The translations under genes were made by a program, and so were the position numbers. A stretch of DNA of 64,000 bases from the NCBI RefSeq assembly GCF_000196175.1, contig NC_005363.1:3410001-3474000 (forward strand), read 5' to 3'. This document shows positions 40,174 through 49,438 of the stretch, in pieces. This DNA is from Bdellovibrio bacteriovorus HD100 (GTDB taxonomy: Bacteria; Bdellovibrionota; Bdellovibrionia; Bdellovibrionales; Bdellovibrionaceae). The stretch's first letter is position 1, and every line of letters begins with the position of its first letter. Below the pieces are notes generated by a model, which ran no database searches, had not been told where the DNA came from, and saw nothing but the letters and a program-made list of their open reading frames with translations.

Positions 40174-42162
40174 ATGCTGAAGCTTCTCTTACCCCTGCTG
40201 GTGACTCCTCTGATGGCGCAGGCCACAAAACCCGCCCCAAAATCCAGTTCTGAAATTCCGGCCAAACGTGAATTCCCCCTGAATTCTGAGATCAGCCCAT
40301 GCCAGAACTTCCATCAGTATGTGTGCTCCAAAGCGGAAGGCGCCTTCAAACTGCGCGAGGACCGCAGCCGCCACCTGTTTGCTTTCAGTGATTCCCGTGA
40401 ACGCCTGCTTGAAACCCAGATGAAATTCATGAAAGAGCTTCCGCACCAGAAAAATCTGGATGAGCGCACCGCCCAGGTTCGCGATTACTATCTGGCGTGC
40501 ATGGATTCCACCGCCAAGGCCCGTGATGAAAAGGCGGAAGTCAAAAAGCTAAAAGCCGAGCTGGATCAGATCAAATCCCTGGAAGAGTTCATTCTTTACG
40601 CCCACGCCCAGATGCCGCGCGGATTGGGAGGTCTGATTCGCCTGTGGCCGACGAACAATCTGGATAATCCCAAAGAGATCGACGCCATGTTGTACTCAAG
40701 CCTGATGGAGCTTCCGGATCACAAGTACTATGAACAAAAAGACCTGATGGCGGATTATGAAAAACAACTGGTGCTGTTCTTCCAGTCGGTGGATCCTAAG
40801 ATCAAAAAAGCCGACGCCGTAAAAAAAGCCCAGGCCCAAATCGCGCTGGAGCAGGATTTTATCAAAGTCTTCCCGGTGACAGCAGTTCGCCATCAACGCT
40901 GGAGCGAAAAGCGCGTTGCTTCCCAGAAGGATCTGGTTAAGAAGTATCCGAACCTGAAGCTGGATGTTTTGTTCAAATACGCGCCGGAAAAACTGGCCGT
41001 GAACACGCCGATTCCAGAATCGTTGGACTTCCTGAATGCCGAACTGCCAAAGCGTGATCTGCAAATCTGGAAAGATGCCTATTTGTACGGCGCCCTGAGC
41101 GGCGTGATGGATGACGGTTATCCGAAATTCTTTGCTTCGCAATTCGCCTTTGAAAAGAAGTTCTTCGGCGGCCCGGCCCAGCGCCCGGTTCGTCAGGAGC
41201 GCTGCACTTCGGAAGCCACCCGTTTGTTCTCGAAAGAAATCGATGCGGTTCTGATTGAAAAAGTGTTCCCGAATTTTGACGAAAGCAAAGTCAACGAAGT
41301 GGCGTCCCGCATTCGCACGAGCATCCTGCAAGGCTTGGAAAAGAACACCTGGCTTTCCAAAGATGGCAAAAAAGAAGCTCTGGCCAAAATCCGCACGGCA
41401 CGCCTGCAATTGGTGAAACCCCACAACGACCGTGAATGGGACTTCCTGCCGGTGAAAAAGTATTCCATCAAACAGGCCATTCAGAATCTGCGCACTTACC
41501 GCGAAGCCCGCTGGGAAAAATCCATGCAGGAAATGCGCGAACCCGCCAACATGGATGCCTGGGGCATGAGCCCACTGACCGTGAATGCTTACTACAGTTC
41601 GAACGAAAACAAGTTCGTGCTGCCGATCGGGATCCTGCAGTTCCCGTTCTATGACAAGGATGGCTCTGTGATTGAAAATCTGGGTGCTGTCGGCGCTGTC
41701 GTCGGTCACGAGTTGGGTCACAGCATTGATGACAGTGGTTCCAAATATGATTCCCAAGGACGACTGCGCACCTGGATGACCACCAGGGACATCATGGAAT
41801 TCAACCTGCGTGGCCAGAAAATGATTGAGCAGTTCAACAAAGCTGATCATGACGGAAAACTGACCTTGGGTGAAAACGTGGCGGACCTCGTCGGACTGAC
41901 TTTTGCCTACAATGCCGCCTTCCCCGAAGGCAAGGGCAGCGAGAAAGACAAAAAAGATTTCTTCGTGGCCTATGGACGCCTGTGGTGTGAGGTGATCCGC
42001 CCGGACAACGCCAAACTGCTGCGCAAAACCGACCCGCACTCTTCCGGTCCGGCCCGCATCAACGAACAGGTGAAACAACAGCCCGCTTTCGCAGAAACCT
42101 TCCAGTGCAAAGCCGGAGATCCGATGACTCTTCAGGAAAAAGACCGGGTTCAAATCTGGTAG
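40174..42162 (+). CDS. Secreted M13-family zinc metallopeptidase (neprilysin/PepO-like)
   Basis: The 662-residue enzyme has a signal peptide (cut near MAQA, residue 17), and the family N-terminal helical domain (SPCQNFHQYVCSKAEGAF). The catalytic domain has zinc ligands His512 and His516 (HELGH) and Glu567 (GENVADLVG), plus substrate-binding VNAYYSS and the C-terminal CKAGDPM with its CxxW-like end. M13 enzymes cleave peptides up to about 40 residues. The start ATG 40174 follows AAAGGA. It is probably periplasmic or secreted and suits use of prey peptides. Confidence 0.95.
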   Translation: MLKLLLPLLVTPLMAQATKPAPKSSSEIPAKREFPLNSEISPCQNFHQYVCSKAEGAFKLREDRSRHLFAFSDSRERLLETQMKFMKELPHQKNLDERTAQVRDYYLACMDSTAKARDEKAEVKKLKAELDQIKSLEEFILYAHAQMPRGLGGLIRLWPTNNLDNPKEIDAMLYSSLMELPDHKYYEQKDLMADYEKQLVLFFQSVDPKIKKADAVKKAQAQIALEQDFIKVFPVTAVRHQRWSEKRVASQKDLVKKYPNLKLDVLFKYAPEKLAVNTPIPESLDFLNAELPKRDLQIWKDAYLYGALSGVMDDGYPKFFASQFAFEKKFFGGPAQRPVRQERCTSEATRLFSKEIDAVLIEKVFPNFDESKVNEVASRIRTSILQGLEKNTWLSKDGKKEALAKIRTARLQLVKPHNDREWDFLPVKKYSIKQAIQNLRTYREARWEKSMQEMREPANMDAWGMSPLTVNAYYSSNENKFVLPIGILQFPFYDKDGSVIENLGAVGAVVGHELGHSIDDSGSKYDSQGRLRTWMTTRDIMEFNLRGQKMIEQFNKADHDGKLTLGENVADLVGLTFAYNAAFPEGKGSEKDKKDFFVAYGRLWCEVIRPDNAKLLRKTDPHSSGPARINEQVKQQPAFAETFQCKAGDPMTLQEKDRVQIW

Positions 42163-42178
42163 ATCAAGCTTCCTTTCT

Positions 42179-42207
42179 GGATCGTTTCACTCTGAAACGA
42201 TCCTTTT
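42179..42207 (+). terminator. Terminator after the M13 peptidase gene
   Basis: GGATCGTTTCA (42179-42189) and TGAAACGATCC (42193-42203) form a perfect 11-bp stem with a CTC loop and TTTT after it. Confidence 0.85.
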
Positions 42208-42282
42208 GGGATCTCGTGGAATATCACAACTTCCCGCCGGACAGCTCTTTACGATTCTTTGATGGAGTCCGAAGAGTCCACC

Positions 42283-43239
42283 ATGACTGGAAGTAAGTTC
42301 GCGATCCCTGTTTTATGCCTGATTTCCCTGCTGCTTTCTGCGTGCACCCTGGATCTGAAAAAAGAAGACGGCAGCACGGACGAAGAGGCCATTATTGAGG
42401 AAACTCTTTATTCCTGCCCAGAGAACTATGTCTATGTACCTTCACCGGCGGGATCTCCCCCACCGGGTTTCTGTGTCGCAAAATACGAAATGAAAGATGT
42501 GGGATCTGTCGCGACTTCGCAGGCCGGCGGGGCTCCGTGGGGCGCGATTGACCGCGACGATGCGGCGGCGGCCTGTCAGGCGCTGGGTGCGGATTTTGAT
42601 CTGATTTCCAATGCCCAGTGGAATCAAGTGGCACGGAATCTGGGGTCAGTTTCGACCAATTGGAATTCAGGCGCGGTGACTTCGGGGGCTTTGAATCGCG
42701 GCCACTTCAACGATGATTTCGGATACTTGCTGGCTGCAGGTGGCGATGATCATCCTTGTTATGGCTTGGATCTGGACCAGGACTCAAACCCTGACAGCCT
42801 GGCCTCTTTGGATGCTGTGTGCAGTCCGACGCTGTGGCATGAGAACCGCCGCACTCATCAGCTCTCCACGGGAAAGGTTCTGTGGGATTTTGCCGGGAAC
42901 GCCTGGGAATGGACCAAGGATGACTATGCGGGGGGCGCGGCCGCTTCGAATGTTTATATTTCCGAGCTGATCACCTTGGCTGATTCCTTCACCACACTGT
43001 TTGCTCCGGCGGCCAGCGTGCTGTGCGCCGACCCGAACTTGAACGACTTTTGCGGGATGGGCTTTGCGTGGATCAACGGTCCGGGTGGAGCGGTTGCCCG
43101 CGGCGGCAGTCTTTACAATGGCACTCAGACGGGGATTTTCTCGATCGATCTGGACAACAGTGCGTCTTATACCGCCAATCATCTGGGTTTCCGCTGTGTC
43201 TCTGCGGCCACTCCCATCCTGCCATCTGCTTCCAATTGA
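42283..43239 (+). CDS. Lipoprotein with formylglycine-generating-enzyme-like (SUMF1) domain
   Basis: The 318-residue protein has a lipoprotein signal ending LLLSAC (acylation near Cys20). The rest resembles the FGE-sulfatase/SUMF1 fold: FCVAKYEMKD near 65, NAQWNQVARNLG, VLWDFAGNAWEWTKDDY and ARGGSLYNG...HLGFRC at the end. The pair of cysteines needed for formylglycine formation is not evident, so it is more likely a binding or structural member of this C-type-lectin-like fold, as common on the surface of Bdellovibrio and its relatives. GAAGAG lies six bases before ATG 42283. Confidence 0.75.
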   Translation: MTGSKFAIPVLCLISLLLSACTLDLKKEDGSTDEEAIIEETLYSCPENYVYVPSPAGSPPPGFCVAKYEMKDVGSVATSQAGGAPWGAIDRDDAAAACQALGADFDLISNAQWNQVARNLGSVSTNWNSGAVTSGALNRGHFNDDFGYLLAAGGDDHPCYGLDLDQDSNPDSLASLDAVCSPTLWHENRRTHQLSTGKVLWDFAGNAWEWTKDDYAGGAAASNVYISELITLADSFTTLFAPAASVLCADPNLNDFCGMGFAWINGPGGAVARGGSLYNGTQTGIFSIDLDNSASYTANHLGFRCVSAATPILPSASN

Positions 43240-43244
43240 TTTAC

Positions 43245-43268
43245 AGGTCCTAAAACAACTTAGGACCT
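43245..43268. other. Intergenic hairpin before the rhodanese gene
   Basis: AGGTCCTAA (43245-43253) and TTAGGACCT (43260-43268) form a perfect 9-bp stem with a six-base loop. No T run follows on either strand, so it may be a factor-binding or processing site. Confidence 0.5.
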
Positions 43269-43365
43269 AAATCTGCTACGCGCCGAGCCTGACTGGTTCT
43301 TGCTGTCTTTTCCGGCAGATGCTATGGTTAGAGTCTTGGCTCTGATGCCGGAGGAAGACGTCACA

Positions 43366-43725
43366 ATGAAATTCGTCAACTTTACTTCAAAAACTGAAAA
43401 TCCTCATTTTGAGGGAATCTACGATATTGGCCCTGCTGAGCTTCTGCAGAACAAGGCCAATGTGGTGATGATCGACGTGCGCCAGCCTGAAGAATACGTC
43501 GGCGAACTGGGTCACGTTGAAGGCTCCTCCCTGATGGTTCTGGACACTCTCCCTGAGCAACTGGGCACCCTGCCCAAAGACAAAACTGTGGTCTTTATCT
43601 GCCGCAGTGGCGGTCGCTCTGCCAAGGCCACAGCCTTTGCCAAGATGAACGGCTTTGAAGAAGTATACAACATGCAAGGGGGCATGCTTCTTTGGAATGA
43701 TCTGCAGCTCCCTGTCACCAAGTAA
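43366..43725 (+). CDS. Single-domain rhodanese (sulfurtransferase)
   Basis: The 119-residue protein shows the rhodanese signature: VVMIDVRQPEEYVGELGHVEG and the active-site loop ICRSGGRS with Cys79. Such proteins carry persulfide sulfur. I start at ATG 43366, eleven bases after GGAGG, because the upstream open frame shows no homology. It is followed eleven bases later by the 5'-nucleotidase gene and is likely cotranscribed with it. Confidence 0.93.
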   Translation: MKFVNFTSKTENPHFEGIYDIGPAELLQNKANVVMIDVRQPEEYVGELGHVEGSSLMVLDTLPEQLGTLPKDKTVVFICRSGGRSAKATAFAKMNGFEEVYNMQGGMLLWNDLQLPVTK

Positions 43726-43736
43726 GAAAAGAAAAT

Positions 43737-45110
43737 ATGCCTGGAAAAGTATTTGTTAACAGAACATTGAATCTGAAAAAAATCCGCTACATCGGCGTGG
43801 ACATGGACCACACATTGGTTCGCTATAACAGCGAAAACTTTGAACGTCTGTCCCACACCACCATGATCGACAAACTGGTGAAACGCGGTTATCCCGAAAC
43901 TTTGCGCAAGCTGGTGTTCGACTATAACTTCGCCATCCGTGGTCTGGTTATTGACCGCAAGATGGGAAATCTGCTGAAGCTGAACCGCTACACAGCCATC
44001 CGCGCCAGCTATCACGGTCTGAAGCCTCTGGACTTCAAAAGCCACCAGAAGCTTTACAAGTCCACTTACATCGACCTGTCCAATTCCGACTATCTGGCGG
44101 TGGACACGTCTTTCTCGATCTCTCTGGCGAATCTGATCGCTCAGATCGTGGAACTGAAGGATTCCGACACGGCCAACAAGTATCCGGAGTACGCGCAGAT
44201 CGCTGACGACGTGTTGGATGCTTTGGATGAAGCGCACCGCGATGGCTCTTTGAAAGACGTCGTGAAACAGAATCTGGATCACTTCATCATCAAAGATCCA
44301 ACCCTGGTGCACACGCTGGAAAAATTCCGTCGTCACGGGAAGAAGATCTTCGTTTTGACGAACTCGGATTTCCACTACACGAAATTGCTTCTGGACTATG
44401 CGATTCAGCCATTCCTGAAAGAGCACAAGTCCTGGGAAGATCTGTTTGAGTTCGTGATCACGTTTGCTTCCAAACCAAAGTTCTTCTATGAGAATCAGAA
44501 GTACCTGCGCGTGAATCCGGCTGACGGCACCATGACCAACATGGAAGGCAAACTGACTCCGGGGATCTATCAGGGCGGTAACGCGAAGAAATTCACGGCC
44601 GATCTGGATCTGGCGGGGGATGACATCCTTTACGTGGGTGACCATATCTACGGCGACATCCTGCGCTTGAAAAAAGACTGCAACTGGAGAACCGCGATGG
44701 TTATCGAGGAACTTGACGTTGAAGTTGAAAACAACAAGCAGGCCGAACCGATCAATCAGGAAATCGAAACCCTGATGAAGAAAAAAGAGCCCCTGGAAGA
44801 CGAACTGACCGACATCATGACCCGCAAGATTGAAAAGTCTGTGGCGGCCAATGAACCTCAGATCGAAACTTTGCAGAAGACTATTTCTGAGATCGACTCC
44901 CAAATCAGCCAGCTGATCAAAAAGCAGCAGGCCATGTACAATTCCAACTGGGGTCAATTGATGAGAGCCGGCAACGAAGAAAGTTACTTTGCCTACCAAC
45001 TGGACCGCTATGCCTGCGTTTACATGCAGAAGCTGAGCGACCTGCTGGATCTGTCACCAAGAACTTACTTCCGGGCGCCTCGCCGCCCGCTGGCCCACGA
45101 AATCTTCTAA
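43737..45110 (+). CDS. HAD-superfamily cytosolic 5'-nucleotidase (IMP/GMP type)
   Basis: The 457-residue enzyme belongs to the large HAD-IG family related to human cytosolic nucleotidase II. Nucleophile Asp22 and Asp24 are in VDMDHTLVRY, motif II is FVLTNSDFHY, and motif IV is LYVGDHIYGDI. A long helical segment (about 325-400), strongly charged and partly coiled coil, is inserted near the C-terminus. Family members prefer purine mononucleotides such as IMP and GMP. This suits a predator processing prey nucleotides, but specificity is inferred. A strong terminator follows. Confidence 0.88.
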   Translation: MPGKVFVNRTLNLKKIRYIGVDMDHTLVRYNSENFERLSHTTMIDKLVKRGYPETLRKLVFDYNFAIRGLVIDRKMGNLLKLNRYTAIRASYHGLKPLDFKSHQKLYKSTYIDLSNSDYLAVDTSFSISLANLIAQIVELKDSDTANKYPEYAQIADDVLDALDEAHRDGSLKDVVKQNLDHFIIKDPTLVHTLEKFRRHGKKIFVLTNSDFHYTKLLLDYAIQPFLKEHKSWEDLFEFVITFASKPKFFYENQKYLRVNPADGTMTNMEGKLTPGIYQGGNAKKFTADLDLAGDDILYVGDHIYGDILRLKKDCNWRTAMVIEELDVEVENNKQAEPINQEIETLMKKKEPLEDELTDIMTRKIEKSVAANEPQIETLQKTISEIDSQISQLIKKQQAMYNSNWGQLMRAGNEESYFAYQLDRYACVYMQKLSDLLDLSPRTYFRAPRRPLAHEIF

Positions 45111-45146
45111 AAGGTTCCTGGTTCTAATTCAGGTCCCTGCCGCGTC

Positions 45147-45177
45147 AAAGCCATCCCTTCGGGGATGGCTTTTTTAT
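45147..45177 (+). terminator. Terminator after the rhodanese/5'-nucleotidase pair
   Basis: AAAGCCATCCC (45147-45157) and GGGATGGCTTT (45162-45172) form a perfect 11-bp stem followed by TTTTATTTT. Confidence 0.92.
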
Positions 45178-45211
45178 TTTCTTTGCCGAATCCCCCAAGT
45201 ACCATTTCCAA

Positions 45212-46150
45212 ATGAAGAAAAATTCCTCGCAGATTCTGATTGTCGTGGCTGTCGCTGCTGTCGCAGTTGTTTCGTTTTCTCTCGGGCGCTCCACCGCTCC
45301 GACTTCGACTGCCTCGGCGGTCATCGCCGAGCAGGTCAAATCAGAACTGATTTCGCTGACTCAGAAAGACTTTGAAGAATACCAGAATCTTAAAACTCTC
45401 GAAGAACGCTACAAAAAGGCCGACGAGATTCTGGGAAAGATCGTCACCGTCTTTTTGGCGGAGCTGGGAGTAAAGCTGGCGTTTAAATCCACAAACCCGG
45501 CAATGCTTGAAGGCTCATGCACTATTCCCGCAGCGCAGGCGCAAACTCCGGCCCCGACTGCTCCTGCAATGACTTCACACCCCGCTCCGACCGAAGGCGA
45601 TCCGTCATCGCCACAAGCGCTGACAGCATCAAAGCCTGGAAATGAATGGATCAGCCACGAAAAAGCACTTCTTGAAGTCCGTGACGAAAACCTGGCACTG
45701 GAAGAACTGAAGAAAATGGAGATCAAAGATCTGTTCTCAACACTCACTTCGAGTTCAACGCTTTCTACAAAAAATTCAAGTGGCATCCAGGGTGTCTACA
45801 ACGGAGAGATCAACTTCTTCGATCGCAAAACACACAAATCAGACTGGCTCATCACCTGGGATGTCCGCCTTAGACAGCCCAACAAGGAAGATGCCTACGC
45901 CCTGGTGATCCTTTCTAAAAAGGACAGTGGCGAAGTCATCAGCCGATCCCAGACATCCAGCGGGCCTTTGCAGGATTATATGACCGTTTCTGGCAGCGCC
46001 GCCCTGATCGTCAATATCCGCGCTGACAAAGCCTATATTCAAATCTATCCGTTGAATGGAAACACTCAAGTTTGGGTGGGCAACGTCTATGAACAGAAAA
46101 AACGTGGTGAATACATCATGACCGGGCAGGTCCGCCTGAACAAACAATAG
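45212..46150 (+). CDS. Membrane-anchored protein of unknown function (312 residues)
   Basis: The product starts with an uncleaved-looking anchor (residues 8-27, ILIVVAVAAVAVVSFSLG). A helical charged part (35-85) and a Pro/Ala/Thr-rich linker (105-145) follow. The C-terminal domain (about 175-312) is beta-rich (GVYNGEINFFDRK ... WLITWDVRL ... GEYIMTGQVRLN). I recognise no family. The next gene, for an outer-membrane barrel, begins nine bases on; the two may span the periplasm together. Confidence 0.75.
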   Translation: MKKNSSQILIVVAVAAVAVVSFSLGRSTAPTSTASAVIAEQVKSELISLTQKDFEEYQNLKTLEERYKKADEILGKIVTVFLAELGVKLAFKSTNPAMLEGSCTIPAAQAQTPAPTAPAMTSHPAPTEGDPSSPQALTASKPGNEWISHEKALLEVRDENLALEELKKMEIKDLFSTLTSSSTLSTKNSSGIQGVYNGEINFFDRKTHKSDWLITWDVRLRQPNKEDAYALVILSKKDSGEVISRSQTSSGPLQDYMTVSGSAALIVNIRADKAYIQIYPLNGNTQVWVGNVYEQKKRGEYIMTGQVRLNKQ

Positions 46151-46159
46151 AGAGATCCG

Positions 46160-47245
46160 ATGAAGTCCATTTTTTGCTGTCTTACACTACTTCTGATTTC
46201 TTCAACAGCGCTGGCGCAAATACTGCCCATCGGACTTTACGAAGGCATGATGGCCAACACGGGCGTCGCAACCACTCATTCCAAGGCGGCATCCTATTAT
46301 AATCCCAGTCTGCTTCGGCAAAGACAGGACAATGCCTTCAGCCTGAATGGAAACTCGATTGGTGCGATCAATTCAAAGAATGAAGGCCAGACATTTTCAT
46401 CGTCTCTGGGGCTAGCACCTTCTTATCTGAGCAACCTGGTGGTCGGCGAAGACCTGATCCATGAGTTCTTTGTCGCCAACACTTTGCAGGGTTTGTTTTC
46501 ATGGCAGTCCAACAAGAATGAGAGTTCCTTTGATGCCGAGGCCAACATCAACCGGATGGTGTCAGGCTACTCGATGGCCTTTAAAGCCATTCCCCTGGCC
46601 ATACAGTTTTTGGCGCGCTATTCGGAAGTAAAAACCTTTGGGGTCGGCGAAAGCTCTTTCCCCGCGCAAGACATCTATGTCGTTTCCAAAACCAAGTCCG
46701 ACTACAAGAATCTTAATGTCGCCCTGGGGCTTTCGACGCATTTCCAATTTGAACACTACACACTGGGCGTGAATTTCAACTCACGGGGCCTGTCCTTGTA
46801 CAATCAGAACAAAGGCTCTTCCAAAGTATTCACCCACGGCTCCCCTCCCGGAGACTTCACCGTCAGCGAAAGTGATGACGCCAGAGCCAGTGTCACCAAC
46901 GAAGAGGGCAAGCTGCTGATTGGTCATGGATTCAAAGTGGGGCATCACGAATTTCTGACTGATTCTTCTTTCGTCGAAGAATCGGGGAATCTGGATCGCT
47001 ACGTGTTCTCACAAAGTTTTGGTTATCGCTATGGAGCCGCCGATGGACATCAACTTCTGTGCGGGATTTCTCACCGCTTTGGTACTGATGTCGACTATTT
47101 CGGCCAAAACTTCAATACATCCGTCGGATATTCATGGAAAACACGGGCCCTGCGATCCGCACTCGGCTTTTACTATGGCAAAGAAGACACGACGGTTGAA
47201 AGCTCTGCCATCGGCATTGTGTTTGGGAGCGAATATGAATACTAG
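46160..47245 (+). CDS. Outer-membrane beta-barrel protein, OmpP1/FadL-like
   Basis: The 361-residue protein has a signal peptide (cut after ALA, residue 19). Near the mature start, NTGVATTHSKAASYYNPSLL resembles the NxA..S..YYNPA motif of FadL-type barrels and of the protein encoded at 37694. Strand-like alternation runs through to a C-terminus EYEY, ending in an aromatic. It is cotranscribed with the membrane-anchored protein upstream. Transported compound unknown. Confidence 0.75.
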   Translation: MKSIFCCLTLLLISSTALAQILPIGLYEGMMANTGVATTHSKAASYYNPSLLRQRQDNAFSLNGNSIGAINSKNEGQTFSSSLGLAPSYLSNLVVGEDLIHEFFVANTLQGLFSWQSNKNESSFDAEANINRMVSGYSMAFKAIPLAIQFLARYSEVKTFGVGESSFPAQDIYVVSKTKSDYKNLNVALGLSTHFQFEHYTLGVNFNSRGLSLYNQNKGSSKVFTHGSPPGDFTVSESDDARASVTNEEGKLLIGHGFKVGHHEFLTDSSFVEESGNLDRYVFSQSFGYRYGAADGHQLLCGISHRFGTDVDYFGQNFNTSVGYSWKTRALRSALGFYYGKEDTTVESSAIGIVFGSEYEY

Positions 47246-47259
47246 ACCCGCGGCGGCCT

Positions 47260-47276
47260 AAGGCCAGACTAGCCTT
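47260..47276 (+). terminator. Possible terminator after the barrel gene
   Basis: AAGGC (47260-47264) and GCCTT (47272-47276) form a short 5-bp stem followed by TTTC. The stem is short, so it is uncertain. Confidence 0.35.
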
Positions 47277-47327
47277 TTTCGCAGTTTCAGTTTGCCGGAT
47301 CAGACCCATTTATTAACAATAGAGTTC

Positions 47328-48098
47328 ATGATTCTTCTGAACATCCTTTTTTCGATGATGTTTGCGCACGCCAAAGATCCTTGCGAAAGACGTTTCGTAC
47401 TGGGCTTCATGGACAATGCCCCCTCTTACTTCGTCGAAAATGGAACCAAAAAAGGTCACTCTTACGTCGTGATCAAAGACATCATCAGCCACTTGGAATG
47501 CCGGGAAACCGAAGTCCCGGGATCCTATGCCGCGAACAAAGAAAAGCTGATCAACAACCGCATCGACATCATGGGTCTGGCCTTACAGGATCCGGAAATG
47601 GACAAAGCGGCTGAATTCATCCCCGCCTATCGTGTGCCCCGCATGCTGATTGTTGAGAAAAAGATGTTCAATTCGAAGTACTCGGTTGAAGACTATGTGA
47701 AAAATTCCAAGGCCGTCTTTGCCACATTGATTGGCGCCGGCTTCTTCATGTCCGGGCAGGAACGCGAAATTCTGTTTAAACAAAAACGCCTGTTTGAAGT
47801 GCCCGGCCCCGCAGACGTTTTTGCAAGCCTGTTAAAAGGGCGCGCGCAGGCCAGCTTCTCAACACCTTTGTTCACGCATCATTATTTGTCGCGCCAGGGA
47901 CTGGACGGAAACTTTGCCATCATCGCCGATGCGTCTCACACCCAGGAACTGGGAATTTATGTCTCAAAGGCGCGTGTGTCCGAACAGGATCGGATGAAGA
48001 TCAAAGATATCATCAAAAAAATGAAAGCCGACGGATCACTGGCTCGTTCTGCCAAGGATTACGTGCGCGCTGAAGACCTGAAATTCTATAAGAACTGA
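47328..48098 (+). CDS. Periplasmic solute-binding protein, amino-acid type (SBP_bac_3)
   Basis: The 256-residue protein has a short signal peptide (cut near AHA, residue 15) and the two-lobe binding fold: RRFVLGFMDNAPSYFVENGTKKGHSYVVIKDI, INNRIDIMGLALQDPEMDKAAEFIPAY, and a second lobe with VFASLLKGRAQASF. Bdellovibrio genomes carry many such proteins without ABC permeases, and none is beside this one. The ligand is unknown. The start ATG 47328 has only a weak ribosome binding site. The stop abuts that of the convergent dehydrogenase gene. Confidence 0.82.
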   Translation: MILLNILFSMMFAHAKDPCERRFVLGFMDNAPSYFVENGTKKGHSYVVIKDIISHLECRETEVPGSYAANKEKLINNRIDIMGLALQDPEMDKAAEFIPAYRVPRMLIVEKKMFNSKYSVEDYVKNSKAVFATLIGAGFFMSGQEREILFKQKRLFEVPGPADVFASLLKGRAQASFSTPLFTHHYLSRQGLDGNFAIIADASHTQELGIYVSKARVSEQDRMKIKDIIKKMKADGSLARSAKDYVRAEDLKFYKN

Positions 48099-48809
48099 TT
48101 ACCAGTTTATGGCTTCGCCATCCTGGAAGAAGCCGCCATTGGGACCGCCCTTGGGCAAGGTCGCCGCCCAAAGAAGACCTTTGATTCCCTGCTCGACCGA
48201 ACGATCCGCGTGGGGACCACCCATATCGGTGCGCACCCAGCCCGGTGAAACCGAATTCACGCAGATGTCTTCACCGTCCACTTCCGAGGCGAAAAGATTC
48301 GTGACCATATTCAGACCCGTTTTGGAGATCCGATAAGACGCCGATGCCGTCTGTTTTTCAGAAAGCTGGGCCATGCCGCTGGAAACATTCACGATGCGTC
48401 CGTAGCCCTCTTGCTTCATCAATGGAAAGATCTTCTGGGTCAACAGGAACGGCCCCAGGGTGTTCGTGACAAAAGTCTTCTGCAGCGTAGAGGCTTTGGT
48501 TTTGAACAGTGAGGAATTCCCACCATCTTCACTGTCAATCAGGATGCCAGCGTTATTGATCAGCACATCGACAAAACCGTATTCGCGTTTGACCACCTCG
48601 ACAAAGTCAGTGATGCTTTTTTCCTGGGACAGATCAAGCTTCATCGGTACGACATCCAGGCCCTTCATGGTCAGACCGTTCAGGGTCTTTTGCGCTTTGT
48701 CCGGATTTCTCATGGCCATCAGAACCTTGAAGCCCCGTTGCGCCAGGGCCTCGCTCAAAGCAAGCCCCAAACCCCGATTTGCACCAGTGACAACAGCGAT
48801 TTTTTTCAC
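48099..48809 (-). CDS. Short-chain dehydrogenase/reductase
   Basis: The 236-residue NAD(P)-dependent enzyme has TGANRGLG (residues 8-15), NNAG (85-88), Ser143/144, Tyr159 and Lys163 (YRISK). NRGLG and DVVPMKLDLS resemble carbonyl-reductase-type members, which often use NADPH. The substrate is not evident. The start is GTG 48809 with AAGGA eight bases upstream. Confidence 0.92.
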   Translation of the reverse strand: MKKIAVVTGANRGLGLALSEALAQRGFKVLMAMRNPDKAQKTLNGLTMKGLDVVPMKLDLSQEKSITDFVEVVKREYGFVDVLINNAGILIDSEDGGNSSLFKTKASTLQKTFVTNTLGPFLLTQKIFPLMKQEGYGRIVNVSSGMAQLSEKQTASASYRISKTGLNMVTNLFASEVDGEDICVNSVSPGWVRTDMGGPHADRSVEQGIKGLLWAATLPKGGPNGGFFQDGEAINW

Positions 48810-48821
48810 GAAGAAATCCTT

Positions 48822-49382
48822 TTAGTTGGGACGAGGAACCGGGCGTTCGCCGGCCGGGAACAATTCATTGGTCACCCAGTTGCGCTGGTTGATCACACAT
48901 TCAGAAGAAATCACTCTCCAGCGCTCTACAGGGTAGGAATAAACAGTCTCAACCCAGCCCCAGCCATTCCAGTCGATCACACGGCGATAGTGACGGCCGC
49001 CGTTTCCATCACGCACAGAGCGTGTTTCGCGGTGGAAGGTCAAAAGAGGATAGTGAACTTTCAAAGTGCCATCCATCGTCAGCTGAGCTTGCGCGTGTTC
49101 ATCAAACACACAGCCATAATAACCATCCAAACTGCGCAGACGCCCCTGAAGCGTTTCTCCCGGGCGCACATCACGGCCTTCGGGCATCCAGAATTCGAAG
49201 AAGTAATCTGAAGGGGCGCCGTTGGAATAATAGCTGCGGGTGTTCAGCGTCAGTTTGCCGTTGAACTCAATAAAACGGATGATATTGCGACCATCAGCAC
49301 TTTGCCAAGGTTGCTCAAGAACGCTGCGGGCTTCCGCCGTGAAACCTGCCAACAGAGACAAAACAAGTATCATCGTTTTCAT
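48822..49382 (-). CDS. Secreted protein of unknown function (186 residues)
   Basis: AGGAG precedes the ATG and a signal peptide (cut after AEA, residue 18) follows. The mature protein is beta-rich and aromatic (NGKLTLNTRSYYSNGAPSDYFFEFW) with two cysteines (YGCVFD and SECVIN). I recognise no family. It lies 12 bases before the dehydrogenase gene on the same strand and may be cotranscribed. Confidence 0.78.
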   Translation of the reverse strand: MKTMILVLSLLAGFTAEARSVLEQPWQSADGRNIIRFIEFNGKLTLNTRSYYSNGAPSDYFFEFWMPEGRDVRPGETLQGRLRSLDGYYGCVFDEHAQAQLTMDGTLKVHYPLLTFHRETRSVRDGNGGRHYRRVIDWNGWGWVETVYSYPVERWRVISSECVINQRNWVTNELFPAGERPVPRPN

Positions 49383-49438
49383 CTATCTTCTCCTCTTTTA
49401 TAACGCTCTATAGACCCTAAAAAGAACCAGGAACCTTT

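Noticed and set aside
40696-42153. A 485-codon open frame on the minus strand opposite the M13 peptidase gene
   Set aside because: The plus strand encodes a complete peptidase with zinc motifs; the antisense frame stays open only through codon bias and has no family features.
43245-43268. A perfect hairpin considered as terminator of the FGE-like lipoprotein gene
   Set aside because: There is no T run on either strand, so I list it only as a hairpin.
43512-44999. A 495-codon open frame on the minus strand opposite the 5'-nucleotidase gene
   Set aside because: Shadow of a well-supported HAD-family gene; no start signals or motifs.
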